Positions 1-6,249 of a DNA stretch of 7,096 nt are shown one piece after another (within the stretch, counting starts at the first letter, position 1; every line of letters starts with the position of its first letter). The notes below the pieces were generated by a model. The model did no database searches. It saw only the letters and a program-made list of their open reading frames with translations, and had not been told where the DNA came from. The translations under genes were made by a program, and so were the position numbers. This DNA is from Acidobacteriota bacterium (GTDB lineage: Bacteria > Acidobacteriota > Terriglobia > Terriglobales > Acidobacteriaceae). Where the stretch lies: positions 1-7,096 of the forward strand of contig JAJZIF010000199.1 of NCBI GenBank assembly GCA_021810735.1, in the 5' to 3' direction.

Positions 1-375
1 AACGCCCACGTCGGCAACTTCGTTGAGACCAAGCAGGTGCGTATGGGCAAGGGCTCCAAGGCCAATCATCTTACCTACCTGGGAGATGCCGAAATCGGGG
101 CGGGCTGCAACATCGGCGCCGGCACCATTACCTGCAATTACGATGGCCAGCTCAAGCACCGTACCGTGATCGGCGACGGCGTCTTCATCGGCAGCGATTC
201 CACCCTGGTCGCGCCGCTGGTCATCGGCAACGGCGCCTACGTGGCCGCGGCTTCCTGTATCACGGAGGATGTTCCCGAGGATGCGCTCGCGCTCGGACGG
301 CCCCAGCAGACCGTGAAGCAGGGATGGGCCGCCCGCCGGCGCGCCCAGCTTGAGTCCCGCAAAGTTGCCGGTTAG
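1..375 (+). CDS. glmU: GlmU, C-terminal acetyltransferase part (5'-truncated)
   Basis: This is the 3' end of the bifunctional N-acetylglucosamine-1-phosphate uridyltransferase / glucosamine-1-phosphate acetyltransferase, a cytosolic enzyme making UDP-GlcNAc for peptidoglycan and lipopolysaccharide. The reading frame is open from base 1, so the start and the whole uridyltransferase domain lie outside the window; 124 residues remain. The remaining part is the left-handed beta-helix of hexapeptide repeats. It carries the family signatures [16 protein letters not shown] and [13 protein letters not shown], which form the acetyl-CoA / GlcN-1-P site (His, Tyr and Asn residues of the HLTYLGD and TCNYDG segments), then GSDSTLVAP. 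The Arg-rich tail [16 protein letters not shown] closes the protein as in E. coli GlmU. The gene ends with TAG and converges on the sigma-factor gene. The identification is secure. Confidence 0.96.
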   Translation, partial: NAHVGNFVETKQVRMGKGSKANHLTYLGDAEIGAGCNIGAGTITCNYDGQLKHRTVIGDGVFIGSDSTLVAPLVIGNGAYVAAASCITEDVPEDALALGRPQQTVKQGWAARRRAQLESRKVAG

Positions 376-429
376 AGGGGTTCGGGAGAGGTGCAGGGAA
401 AAGGATCGCGCTTCCGTGCCGTTTTCGTA

Positions 430-457
430 AAAGGGCGGTTCCCTGTTCCATCCCTTT
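430..457. terminator. Possible weak terminator hairpin between convergent genes
   Basis: AAAGGG (430-435) pairs with CCCTTT (452-457). An inner GG/CC pair (437-438 with 448-449) lengthens the stem around a 9-nt loop. Read on the minus strand the stem runs into only four Ts, and on the plus strand there is no T run directly after it. It sits where both glmU (plus) and the sigma gene (minus) would need to stop, so a weak bidirectional terminator is an inference from position and stem only. Confidence 0.3.
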
Positions 458-467
458 CGTGAGTTTT

Positions 468-498
468 GAATCCGGCCGGAGCGTTCGCCGCCGGATTC
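468..498. repeat. Perfect 9-bp inverted repeat / hairpin
   Basis: GAATCCGGC (468-476) is the exact reverse complement of GCCGGATTC (490-498), with a 13-nt GC-rich loop. There is no T tract on either side in either direction, so it is not a classical intrinsic terminator. Its place in the convergent gap, about 30 bases past the sigma stop codon, suggests a transcript-end hairpin or an extragenic palindrome. Confidence 0.5.
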
Positions 499-526
499 CG
501 CGTTGTCCACCCCGGATGGCGATCTT

Positions 527-1078
527 CTAGGCCGCGTGCTCGCGGCGTTTCTGCAGCGCCGCGACTGCCTGCCGCAACCGGAGCCTGGCTCCCATCAGCG
601 AGCGTGCGACCTCCGCCTCTGGCCGGTCCATCAGCCGTGCGATTGCCGCCGCCGGGTAACCCTCCACGTCACTCAGCAGGAAAATCAACCGCTCCACCGA
701 GGGCAGCTCCCGCAGCGCCTCTTCCAGGTCGGTCCTCAGAATGTTGCCGCGTGGCTGCAGCGCGGCGCCCGGCTCCGGAGCATCACGCACCTCAAGCTCG
801 CCCAGCACACCGTCTGCCCGCAGCTCCTCCAGCAGCGATGCGTCCACATCCCCGCCGTCCGGAGCCGCCTTGCTCGCAAATGCCCGTGTGAAGCAGCGCA
901 CCAGCAAGTCTTCTGCCGCCAGTTCATTGCCGGTCATGTAATAGGCCAGGGCAAATGTCCGGTGCCTGTGGCTGTCGTAAATATCTCGCCGTATCTGGTC
1001 GATATTTCTATCAGCCGTTTGTCGGGCCACCGCCTTGGGTTCTTGCTTTCCCAAAATGGAATGTTCGAAGTCCAGCAA
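527..1078 (-). CDS. ECF-like RNA polymerase sigma factor
   Basis: The 183-residue protein has the layout of a small sigma-70 (ECF) factor, which would direct core RNA polymerase to a particular promoter set. Residues about 29-70 resemble region 2 (YYMTGNELAAEDLLVRCFTRAF, compare the usual 'LGNxxDAEDLxQExFxRAF'). A charged linker follows. Residues about 118-172 match region 4, with an LEEALRELPSVERLIFLL helix, EGYPAAAIARLM, then a recognition-helix-like RPEAEVARSLMGARLRLRQ. The start is TTG (minus-strand bases 1078-1076), chosen because AAGGGG lies 6 bases upstream and the next ATG would cut into region 2. No anti-sigma gene is adjacent: glmU converges downstream and the receiver/HD-GYP gene diverges upstream. 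Region 2 is the weaker match, so this could be a divergent sigma-like regulator rather than a working ECF factor. Confidence 0.68.
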   Translation of the reverse strand: MLDFEHSILGKQEPKAVARQTADRNIDQIRRDIYDSHRHRTFALAYYMTGNELAAEDLLVRCFTRAFASKAAPDGGDVDASLLEELRADGVLGELEVRDAPEPGAALQPRGNILRTDLEEALRELPSVERLIFLLSDVEGYPAAAIARLMDRPEAEVARSLMGARLRLRQAVAALQKRREHAA

Positions 1079-1193
1079 TTTCTGCCCCTTACCAAAGTTT
1101 CCTTTGCGTTACGTCAGACAAAAACAATCTATTTGCCAAGGGAGTCCCATTTTTGACAGGACGTGGTACCTTTTGAGTCCATGGAGCAGCCAG

Positions 1194-1221
1194 TTGCCAA
1201 TCAATTTGCCGATAGAATACT
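1194..1221 (+). promoter_or_regulatory. Possible promoter of the receiver/HD-GYP gene
   Basis: TTGCCA (1194-1199, five of six to the -35 consensus) is separated by 16 bases from AATACT (1216-1221, four of six to the -10). This would start transcription near 1228, about 54 bases ahead of the chosen ATG. A neighbouring TAGAAT (1213-1218) is a better -10 but has no -35 at the right distance. Call made on motif similarity only. Confidence 0.3.
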
Positions 1222-1281
1222 CCAGTAAGATACACCTATCATATGCATGCGGCGTTTTCATCGTCGCGGAGCGTCATCAGG

Positions 1282-2388
1282 ATGGCTTCTAGCCGTATCT
1301 TGGTCGTCGATCAGGAGCCTTATACGCGGGCCGTGATCGCGACCATGCTTGAGAAGTCGAATTATTTCCCCGTGGTCGCCACCAATGGCCACGAGGCGAT
1401 GGCTCGTCTCGAGCAGGATGCTCCCTTCGACGTCGTCCTCTCCGACATCATGATCAATGGTGTCGATGGCATCGGTCTACTCGATAAACTCCGCGAAATT
1501 CACCCCGACACACCCATGGTCATGGTCACCGCCATGCAGGATGTCGGCGTCGCCATCTCTGCGATGCGCCGCGGAGCTTACGACTATCTCCTCAAGCCCT
1601 TTGCCCGCGAACAGCTGCTGGCAACCATTGAACGCGCCCTCGATTACCGGCGTCTCGTCCAGCAGAATTCCATGTACCGGCAGAACCTGGAGGAACTCGT
1701 CTCTGCCCGGACGGAAATGCTGCGTCAGGCCATCAACGACCTTGAACGCTCGTATGACATCACCCTCGAGGCGCTTGGCGACGCCCTCGATCTGAAGGAC
1801 GCGGAGACCGAAGGGCACTCCAAGCGCGTGACCGCCTATACCATCGCCCTTGCCCGCCACATGGGCGTTCCCGACGCCCAGATGCGCATCGTCGCCCGCG
1901 GCGCGTTTCTCCACGACATCGGCAAAATGGCGATTCCCGACGCCATTCTACTCAAGCCGGGCCGCCTCGATCCCGGCGAAACGACGATCATGCGCGAGCA
2001 CTGCCTTCGCGGCTATCAGATCCTGCGCAAGATCCCCTTCCTGCGCGATGCCGCCGAAATCGTCTACAGCCATCAGGAGCACTTCGACGGCTCCGGCTAC
2101 CCGCGTGGCCTGCACGGCGACCAGATTCCCCTCGGAGCCCGCATCTTCGCCGTCGCCGACACCCTCGACGCCATCACCTCCGACCGCCCCTACCGCCGCG
2201 CCAACTCTTTTGACGCCGCTCGGCGCGAAATCCGCCGATGTTCCGGCACTCAGTTCGATCCGGCTGTCGTCGATGTCTTTCTCCGCATCCCAGATCAGAT
2301 ATGGAGAGATCTTCAGGCGGAGATCCTTCGCCAGACCCGGTTCTCGCCGCTCTTCTTCATCGGTGACCACCGCGATTTCCTCATCTGA
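1282..2388 (+). CDS. Response regulator with receiver and HD-GYP domains (probable c-di-GMP phosphodiesterase)
   Basis: The 368-residue protein is an RpfG-like output protein: phosphorylation of the receiver would control hydrolysis of cyclic-di-GMP in the cytosol. Receiver, residues about 4-120: acidic pocket D10/E12 (VVDQEP, Gln replacing the middle acid), phospho-acceptor D55 (LSDIM), T83 and K105 (LLKPF). A charged helix at about 119-160 is probably a coiled-coil signalling linker. HD-GYP, about 163-350: H179 (EGHSKR), HDIGK with H211-D212, H240, then SHQEHFDGSGYP with H264 and the GYP at 272-274, and VADTLDAITSDRPYR. The usual HHE is HQE here. ATG 1282 is preferred over ATG 1243: GGAG lies 10 bases upstream and the protein then begins right at the receiver, while the extra 13 residues look like leader sequence. 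The PCD gene follows after 29 bases. No sensor kinase is in the window. Confidence 0.93.
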   Translation: MASSRILVVDQEPYTRAVIATMLEKSNYFPVVATNGHEAMARLEQDAPFDVVLSDIMINGVDGIGLLDKLREIHPDTPMVMVTAMQDVGVAISAMRRGAYDYLLKPFAREQLLATIERALDYRRLVQQNSMYRQNLEELVSARTEMLRQAINDLERSYDITLEALGDALDLKDAETEGHSKRVTAYTIALARHMGVPDAQMRIVARGAFLHDIGKMAIPDAILLKPGRLDPGETTIMREHCLRGYQILRKIPFLRDAAEIVYSHQEHFDGSGYPRGLHGDQIPLGARIFAVADTLDAITSDRPYRRANSFDAARREIRRCSGTQFDPAVVDVFLRIPDQIWRDLQAEILRQTRFSPLFFIGDHRDFLI

Positions 2389-2417
2389 GACCTGTTAACC
2401 ATACTAGGGAGGCACCC

Positions 2418-2696
2418 ATGACTGTGCTCAGCGCCAGCGCCGTCGAGCAGAAGCTCGGAACCCTCAAGGGCTGGAAGCTCGAAGGCGCGGAAATTGTCCG
2501 CCATTTCGAATTCCCCACCTTTCTCGCCGCCATCCGGTTCGTGAACCAGGTCGCGGAAAAGGCTGAAGCCGCCAACCATCACCCCGACATCGACATTCGC
2601 TATAACAAGGTCCGCCTCGCCCTCGTCAGTCACGACGCCGGCGGCCTCACCGACCGGGATTTCGGCCTCGCCGCCGCCATTAACCAACTTGCCTAG
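2418..2696 (+). CDS. Pterin-4a-carbinolamine dehydratase (4a-hydroxytetrahydrobiopterin dehydratase)
   Basis: A 92-residue cytosolic enzyme of the PCD/DCoH family. It dehydrates 4a-hydroxy-tetrahydropterin so that the pterin cofactor can be recycled after aromatic amino acid hydroxylation; in bacteria without such a hydroxylase, relatives have been linked to molybdopterin-related chemistry. The family pattern is intact: E50, the H54-H55-P56 triad (ANHHPDIDIRYN), Y62, H72 (LVSHDAGGLT) and D79/D81 (TDRD). KGWKLEG near the N-terminus and the length are standard. A strong ribosome binding site GGGAGG (2407-2412) sits 5 bases before the ATG. It starts 29 bases after the HD-GYP gene on the same strand with no visible promoter between, so the two are probably co-transcribed, although no functional link between them is known to me. 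No aromatic hydroxylase gene is in the window. Confidence 0.95.
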   Translation: MTVLSASAVEQKLGTLKGWKLEGAEIVRHFEFPTFLAAIRFVNQVAEKAEAANHHPDIDIRYNKVRLALVSHDAGGLTDRDFGLAAAINQLA

Positions 2697-2752
2697 CGCA
2701 GCTCGAATTTGTCAGATCCCGGGCGCGCGGCTCCCAAAGATGATATGGCGGC

Positions 2753-2783
2753 CCCACATCTGCCCGTCTTCGTCAGATGCGGG
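2753..2783. repeat. REP-like imperfect palindrome
   Basis: CCCACATCTG (2753-2762) and CAGATGCGGG (2774-2783) form a 10-bp stem with a single A/C mismatch and an 11-nt loop. The element is intergenic, lies about 60 bases after the PCD stop codon and has no T tract. Its position and form suit a dispersed extragenic palindrome; copy number cannot be judged from one window. Confidence 0.5.
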
Positions 2784-2849
2784 TTCCACCCTCTTAAACA
2801 TCAATCACCCGGCGCCTCCCCGGTTAACGAGTCACTCCCAGCGGGAATG

Positions 2850-2864
2850 GCGCACAACGTGCGC
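2850..2864. repeat. Short perfect hairpin GCGCAC/GTGCGC
   Basis: GCGCAC (2850-2855) and GTGCGC (2859-2864) form a 6-bp stem with a 3-nt loop (AAC), about 25 bases upstream of the PadR -35 box. No T tract follows. It could be a protein-binding palindrome or chance in GC-rich sequence. Confidence 0.3.
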
Positions 2865-2888
2865 GATCGCCCGTGCGGTCAGCACCCC

Positions 2889-2918
2889 TTGACATTCGAC
2901 CGGAAGCAATCCTATCTT
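2889..2918 (+). promoter_or_regulatory. Promoter of the padR-ADOP operon
   Basis: A perfect -35 box TTGACA (2889-2894) and a -10 box TATCTT (2913-2918) are separated by 18 bases. The expected transcription start is near 2925, immediately ahead of the PadR ATG at 2926, implying a leaderless or almost leaderless message. This agrees with the absence of a purine-rich ribosome binding site before that ATG. Confidence 0.7.
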
Positions 2919-2930
2919 AAGTCGAATGTC
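2891..2930. promoter_or_regulatory. Inverted-repeat operator candidate flanking the PadR promoter
   Basis: GACATTCGAC (2891-2900) is the exact reverse complement of GTCGAATGTC (2921-2930). The arms are 30 bp apart centre to centre, close to three helical turns. The left arm overlaps the -35 box. The right arm covers the predicted transcription start and contains the ATG of the PadR gene. A protein bound here would block polymerase, so autoregulation by PadR is the natural inference. Each arm contains the ACAT/ATGT tetranucleotide known from PadR operators, though not in the classical close spacing. Confidence 0.6.
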
Positions 2931-3276
2931 GACCAGAGATCCCAACTCCCAGCTCGAACTCCTCCAGGGCACGCTCGATCTGCTCATCCTGCAAACCCTC
3001 GCCTTCGGCCGCGCCCACGGCCACGCCATCGCCCGCTCCATTGAGCTCAAATCCGAAGAAGTCCTCCGCGTCGGCCACGGCTCGCTCTATCCCGCCCTCC
3101 AGCGCCTGCTCAAGCTCAAGCTCATCACCGCCGAAGACGGCATTTCAGAGAACAACCGCAAGGCCCGCTTCTACCGCCTCACCGCCAAAGGCCGCGGCGT
3201 CCTCCACACCGAAACCTCCAAATGGCAGCGCTTTTCCCAGGCCGTCGCCCGCGTCCTCAAGCCCTTGCCCGAATAG
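2926..3276 (+). CDS. PadR-family transcriptional regulator (acidobacterial, permease-associated type)
   Basis: The 116-residue protein is a winged-helix PadR regulator of the short type that accompanies ADOP permeases in Acidobacteriota. Visible family hallmarks: [17 protein letters not shown] (residues 9-25), GHAIARSI (32-39), the [10 protein letters not shown] recognition segment (52-61), then the wing [13 protein letters not shown] (74-86) and a C-terminal helix that would dimerise. The start at 2926 places the LLQGTLDLL helix at the usual distance from the N-terminus. No ribosome binding site precedes it, but the promoter is so close that leaderless translation is likely. The permease gene begins 17 bases after its stop, so both form one operon. 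It probably represses its own promoter through the 10-bp inverted repeat. The inducing signal is unknown. Confidence 0.93.
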   Translation: MSTRDPNSQLELLQGTLDLLILQTLAFGRAHGHAIARSIELKSEEVLRVGHGSLYPALQRLLKLKLITAEDGISENNRKARFYRLTAKGRGVLHTETSKWQRFSQAVARVLKPLPE

Positions 3277-3293
3277 CTCACGGAGCCGCCCTC

Positions 3294-5900
3294 ATGAACT
3301 TCTTCCGCCGCCGCAACGCGCAACTCCAGCAGGAAATCCAGGCCCACCTCGCCTTCGAAATCGAAGAAAACCTTCAGGCCGGCATGTCCCCGGAAGAAGC
3401 CCGCCACGCCGCCATGAAAAAGTTCGGCAACTCGCAACTCACCGTCGAGCGCTCCCGCGAAATCTGGGGCCTAGTCTGGCTCGAACGCCTCCTGCAGGAC
3501 CTCCGCTACGCCCTCCGCGCCCTCCGCAAATCCCCCGGCTACACCGCTACCGCCGTGCTCACCCTCGCCCTCGGTCTCGGAGCCACCGCCACCATCCTCG
3601 CCGTCGTCGACTCCGTCCTTCTGCGCCCCGTCGCCATCCCCCACCCCGAGCAACTCGTCATGGTGCAGGGACAGAACAACACTTTGCTGGCAGACTCTCA
3701 AATCGAAGACCTAAGCCATCAGAGCCGGATCTTCTCAGCCGTCAGCGCTTACTCCACAGGCCTCAAGCCGGTCGTCACGCCGAGCAGTACGCGCGTATCT
3801 CTGTTCGCAAAGGTTACGCCAGACTTGTTCAAGGCGCTCGACGTTCACGCCCTGCGCGGCCGCCTGTTCCGCCACGCCGATACCTCCGCTCCCGTGGTTG
3901 TCCTCAACTATGCTTTCTGGCATGACTGGCTGCGCGCCAAACCGGGTATCGTCGGCTCCACCATCAAAATAGGTGGCAAAGAGCAAACTGTCATCGGCAT
4001 TCTTCCCCAAGGAGTGCACTTTCCATTCGGCCTGTCAGCGCCGTTCGTGTATCTGCCCCTGTCGCATCAGGCGAAGAACCACAACTTCATGAACGGAAAC
4101 TACGCCTTTGTCATGGCAAGGATGGAGCCCGGTGTCACCCTTCCGCAGGCCCGCGCAGCGGCAGAGAGCGTTCTGGCGCACGACTACCAGGGCGACGGCG
4201 TCAGCCCGAAGATGCTCTTCATGCAGTCCTACAAAACCTACCTCGTCGGCAACATGCAAAAGCCACTGTTCGCCCTGCTCGGCGGTGTCCTCGCCCTGCT
4301 GCTCATCGCCTGCGCCAACGTCGCCAATCTGCAAATCGTCCGCTCGCTCGAACGCATGGAAGAAATGCACGTCCGCTCCGCGCTCGGAGCCAGCTTCGCC
4401 CGCCTACTGCAGCAACTCATAACAGAGAGTGTCGTCGTCGCCTTCTCCGGGGCCTTGCTCGGCGCGGCTATCTCCTTTGCCGCCATTCACGCCATCAAGG
4501 CAGCCTATGAAGACGCCTACGCCCGCTTTCAGCATCTCGCCCTGCACCCCGTGGTCTTCCTCACCATGGCGCTGCTCGCGCTGGCAGTCGGAATCCTCGC
4601 ATCGCTCGCTCCTGCCTTTCATGTTCGCCGCCAGACCATGGCCTCCACTGTCAGGCAGCGCACCACGCCGCGCACCCGGCTCTCCAGCGCGCTCGTCGCA
4701 CTGCAGGTCGCGCTCACCTGCGTCTTATTGGTTGTCTGCGGCCTTTTTGTCCGCACCTTTGTCGCGCTGCAGCACGTCCAGCTTGGCTTCAATCCCCATC
4801 ACCTCACCGAGCTGGTTCTCCTGCCACAAGACACGCACAAGTCGCCCACCTTCTACCGGGAGACGGACGCCGAACTTCTGCACCGATTCCAGGCTCTTCC
4901 CGGCGTGCAAGCGGCTGCTCTGCAAAGCTCTCTGCCATTTTCCAGATACCAGTTCTATATGAGTTCGAGCACAGATGTCAGCACACGCCCATTTCGCAAT
5001 GGCGATTCGGCGTCCTACAGCATCGTCAGTTCCAACTTCGTCACGGCCAGCGGAATCCACCTGCTGCAAGGCCGCGGCTTCCTGCCCAGCGACGATGGCA
5101 GCAAAGCCATCGTCGTTCTCGTCAATCAGGCCTTCGTTCACAAATTTCTCACTGGCCATAACCCCATCGGCGTCAACATCAAGATGCACTCCGATCCCGG
5201 CGACAAACCCTCCGACAAGCCTCTTCGGGGAAACATGACCATCGTCGGTGTCGTTCAAAACGAACTGCAGGGCGGCGATCTCGGAGCAGCCTTCCAGCCC
5301 ATGGTCTATCTCGACTACGCGCAGCTTCCCGCCAAGTCCGGCTTTCTCTCCGTCTTCACCATCTGCTCACAGTTCGCCATCCGCTCCACCCTGCCGCAGG
5401 GCGTTCTTCGCAACGAAATCCGCGCGACCCTCAAGCGCGTCGCTCCAGACATGGCTGAGATGGAAATACAGCCTATGGAGCAGGGCATCGCCAGCTCCCT
5501 CAGCCACCGCCGCCTGGCCCTCCGCATCGCCTCCAGCTTCGGCGCCATCGCCCTGCTGCTCTCGGCCATCGGCATCTACGGCGTTCTCGCTTACGCCGTC
5601 ACCCTCCGCCGCAAAGAGATCGGCATCCGTATGGCCCTCGGCTCCTCGCGCACCGGTGTCATCCATCTGGTCCTCCGCAAGGCCGCATGGATGGTCCTCT
5701 TCGGCGTCCTTCCCGGCATGGCCGGAGCATGGTTCGCGGGCCGCGCCGTCAAATCCTTTCTTTTCGGCGTCACCCCGCTCGATCCCATGACCGAAACCGC
5801 CGTCGCCCTCGCCCTGCTTCTCGTCGCCGCCCTCGCCGCCTCCATCCCTGCCTGGCGAGCCGCCCGCGTCGATCCGATGGAGGTGCTTCGCACCGAGTAA
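3294..5900 (+). CDS. ADOP-type (acidobacterial duplicated orphan permease) MacB/FtsX-like ABC permease
   Basis: An 868-residue inner-membrane protein made of two MacB/FtsX-like permease units in one chain. Residues 1-65 form the hydrophilic prefix typical of the family (RRRNAQLQQEIQAHLAFEIEEN, then MSPEEARHAAMKKFGN). Unit 1 has a helix at about 84-106, a large periplasmic domain, and helices near 325-347, 371-400 and 418-441. Unit 2 has helices near 463-488, 745-770, 798-820 and 833-853 around a second periplasmic domain (VVLVNQAFVHKFLTGHNPIG). The cytoplasmic coupling loop occurs twice: RMEEMHVRSALG (354-365) and RRKEIGIRMALG (772-783). The protein ends DPMEVLRTE. ATG 3294 is chosen over the upstream in-frame ATG 3222, which overlaps padR: GGAG lies 8 bases before 3294 and the family prefix begins there. 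No ATPase gene is adjacent, hence 'orphan'. The substrate is unknown; mechanotransmission or export of a peptide, lipoprotein or drug are possibilities by analogy with MacB. Confidence 0.94.
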   Translation: MNFFRRRNAQLQQEIQAHLAFEIEENLQAGMSPEEARHAAMKKFGNSQLTVERSREIWGLVWLERLLQDLRYALRALRKSPGYTATAVLTLALGLGATATILAVVDSVLLRPVAIPHPEQLVMVQGQNNTLLADSQIEDLSHQSRIFSAVSAYSTGLKPVVTPSSTRVSLFAKVTPDLFKALDVHALRGRLFRHADTSAPVVVLNYAFWHDWLRAKPGIVGSTIKIGGKEQTVIGILPQGVHFPFGLSAPFVYLPLSHQAKNHNFMNGNYAFVMARMEPGVTLPQARAAAESVLAHDYQGDGVSPKMLFMQSYKTYLVGNMQKPLFALLGGVLALLLIACANVANLQIVRSLERMEEMHVRSALGASFARLLQQLITESVVVAFSGALLGAAISFAAIHAIKAAYEDAYARFQHLALHPVVFLTMALLALAVGILASLAPAFHVRRQTMASTVRQRTTPRTRLSSALVALQVALTCVLLVVCGLFVRTFVALQHVQLGFNPHHLTELVLLPQDTHKSPTFYRETDAELLHRFQALPGVQAAALQSSLPFSRYQFYMSSSTDVSTRPFRNGDSASYSIVSSNFVTASGIHLLQGRGFLPSDDGSKAIVVLVNQAFVHKFLTGHNPIGVNIKMHSDPGDKPSDKPLRGNMTIVGVVQNELQGGDLGAAFQPMVYLDYAQLPAKSGFLSVFTICSQFAIRSTLPQGVLRNEIRATLKRVAPDMAEMEIQPMEQGIASSLSHRRLALRIASSFGAIALLLSAIGIYGVLAYAVTLRRKEIGIRMALGSSRTGVIHLVLRKAAWMVLFGVLPGMAGAWFAGRAVKSFLFGVTPLDPMTETAVALALLLVAALAASIPAWRAARVDPMEVLRTE

Positions 5901-6249
5901 CGGGAGGGGGAAGTCACCAGTGTGGAACAACCCATCGGCGGTATAGGCCAAATTGCCCGGAATTACCCCTCAAATTGGTACTCTGAAAGTAGGTGGGCAT
6001 GAAAAGAAGGCTGCTGAAGCCACGCCATTCCTTTCGTCTCTGCATGCCAACTCGGGGAGGTTTTCACAGTAAATCCCCGCGAAATCACCAGTCAGTCATT
6101 TAGATTCAACTATTTCCATACAAGAACGGCGCGAGTTCATCAATCCATAATGAGTGGTCGACATCATGGAATCAATAGCTTACGCACAAAAAACCATGGG
6201 GCCTTGGAAGCATATGTTCTATGTTTGCGCGCCGAAGCGGCTGCTATCT
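5901..6249. other. Gene-free stretch after the permease
   Basis: I see no convincing gene here. It holds a 6-bp stem CGGGGA/TCCCCG (6053-6058 with 6074-6079) with a 15-nt loop and no T tract. A possible 34-codon open frame lies at 5999-6103, preceded by AGGTGG and, further upstream, by GGAATTA (5959-5965) and TCTGA (5982-5986) spaced like an ECF promoter. No clear terminator for the permease operon could be found. Composition becomes richer in A+T from about 5990 onward. Confidence 0.5.

Noticed and set aside
466..1156. Long plus-strand frames (466-891 and 503-1156) over the sigma gene
   Set aside because: They are Pro/Arg/Ala-rich or compositionally odd, have no recognisable domain and lie antisense to the sigma-factor frame, which shows regions 2 and 4.
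1153..1158. Perfect TTGACA in the sigma/HD-GYP gap as a promoter
   Set aside because: No acceptable -10 lies 15-19 bases downstream on the plus strand, so it is probably chance.
3041..3925. A 294-codon plus-strand frame overlapping padR and the permease
   Set aside because: Its product is extremely Ser/Pro/Arg-rich, the signature of reading a GC-rich gene in the wrong frame; both genes it overlaps are clearly real in their own frames.
5367..5951. A 194-codon minus-strand frame opposite the permease 3' end
   Set aside because: It is Gly/Asp/Glu-rich low-complexity translation antisense to the conserved MacB-like C-terminus; no domain was seen.
6187..6210. T run on the minus strand after the small membrane-protein frame as a terminator
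   Set aside because: The preceding sequence makes only about a 3-bp stem (CCA/TGG), too weak for an intrinsic terminator.
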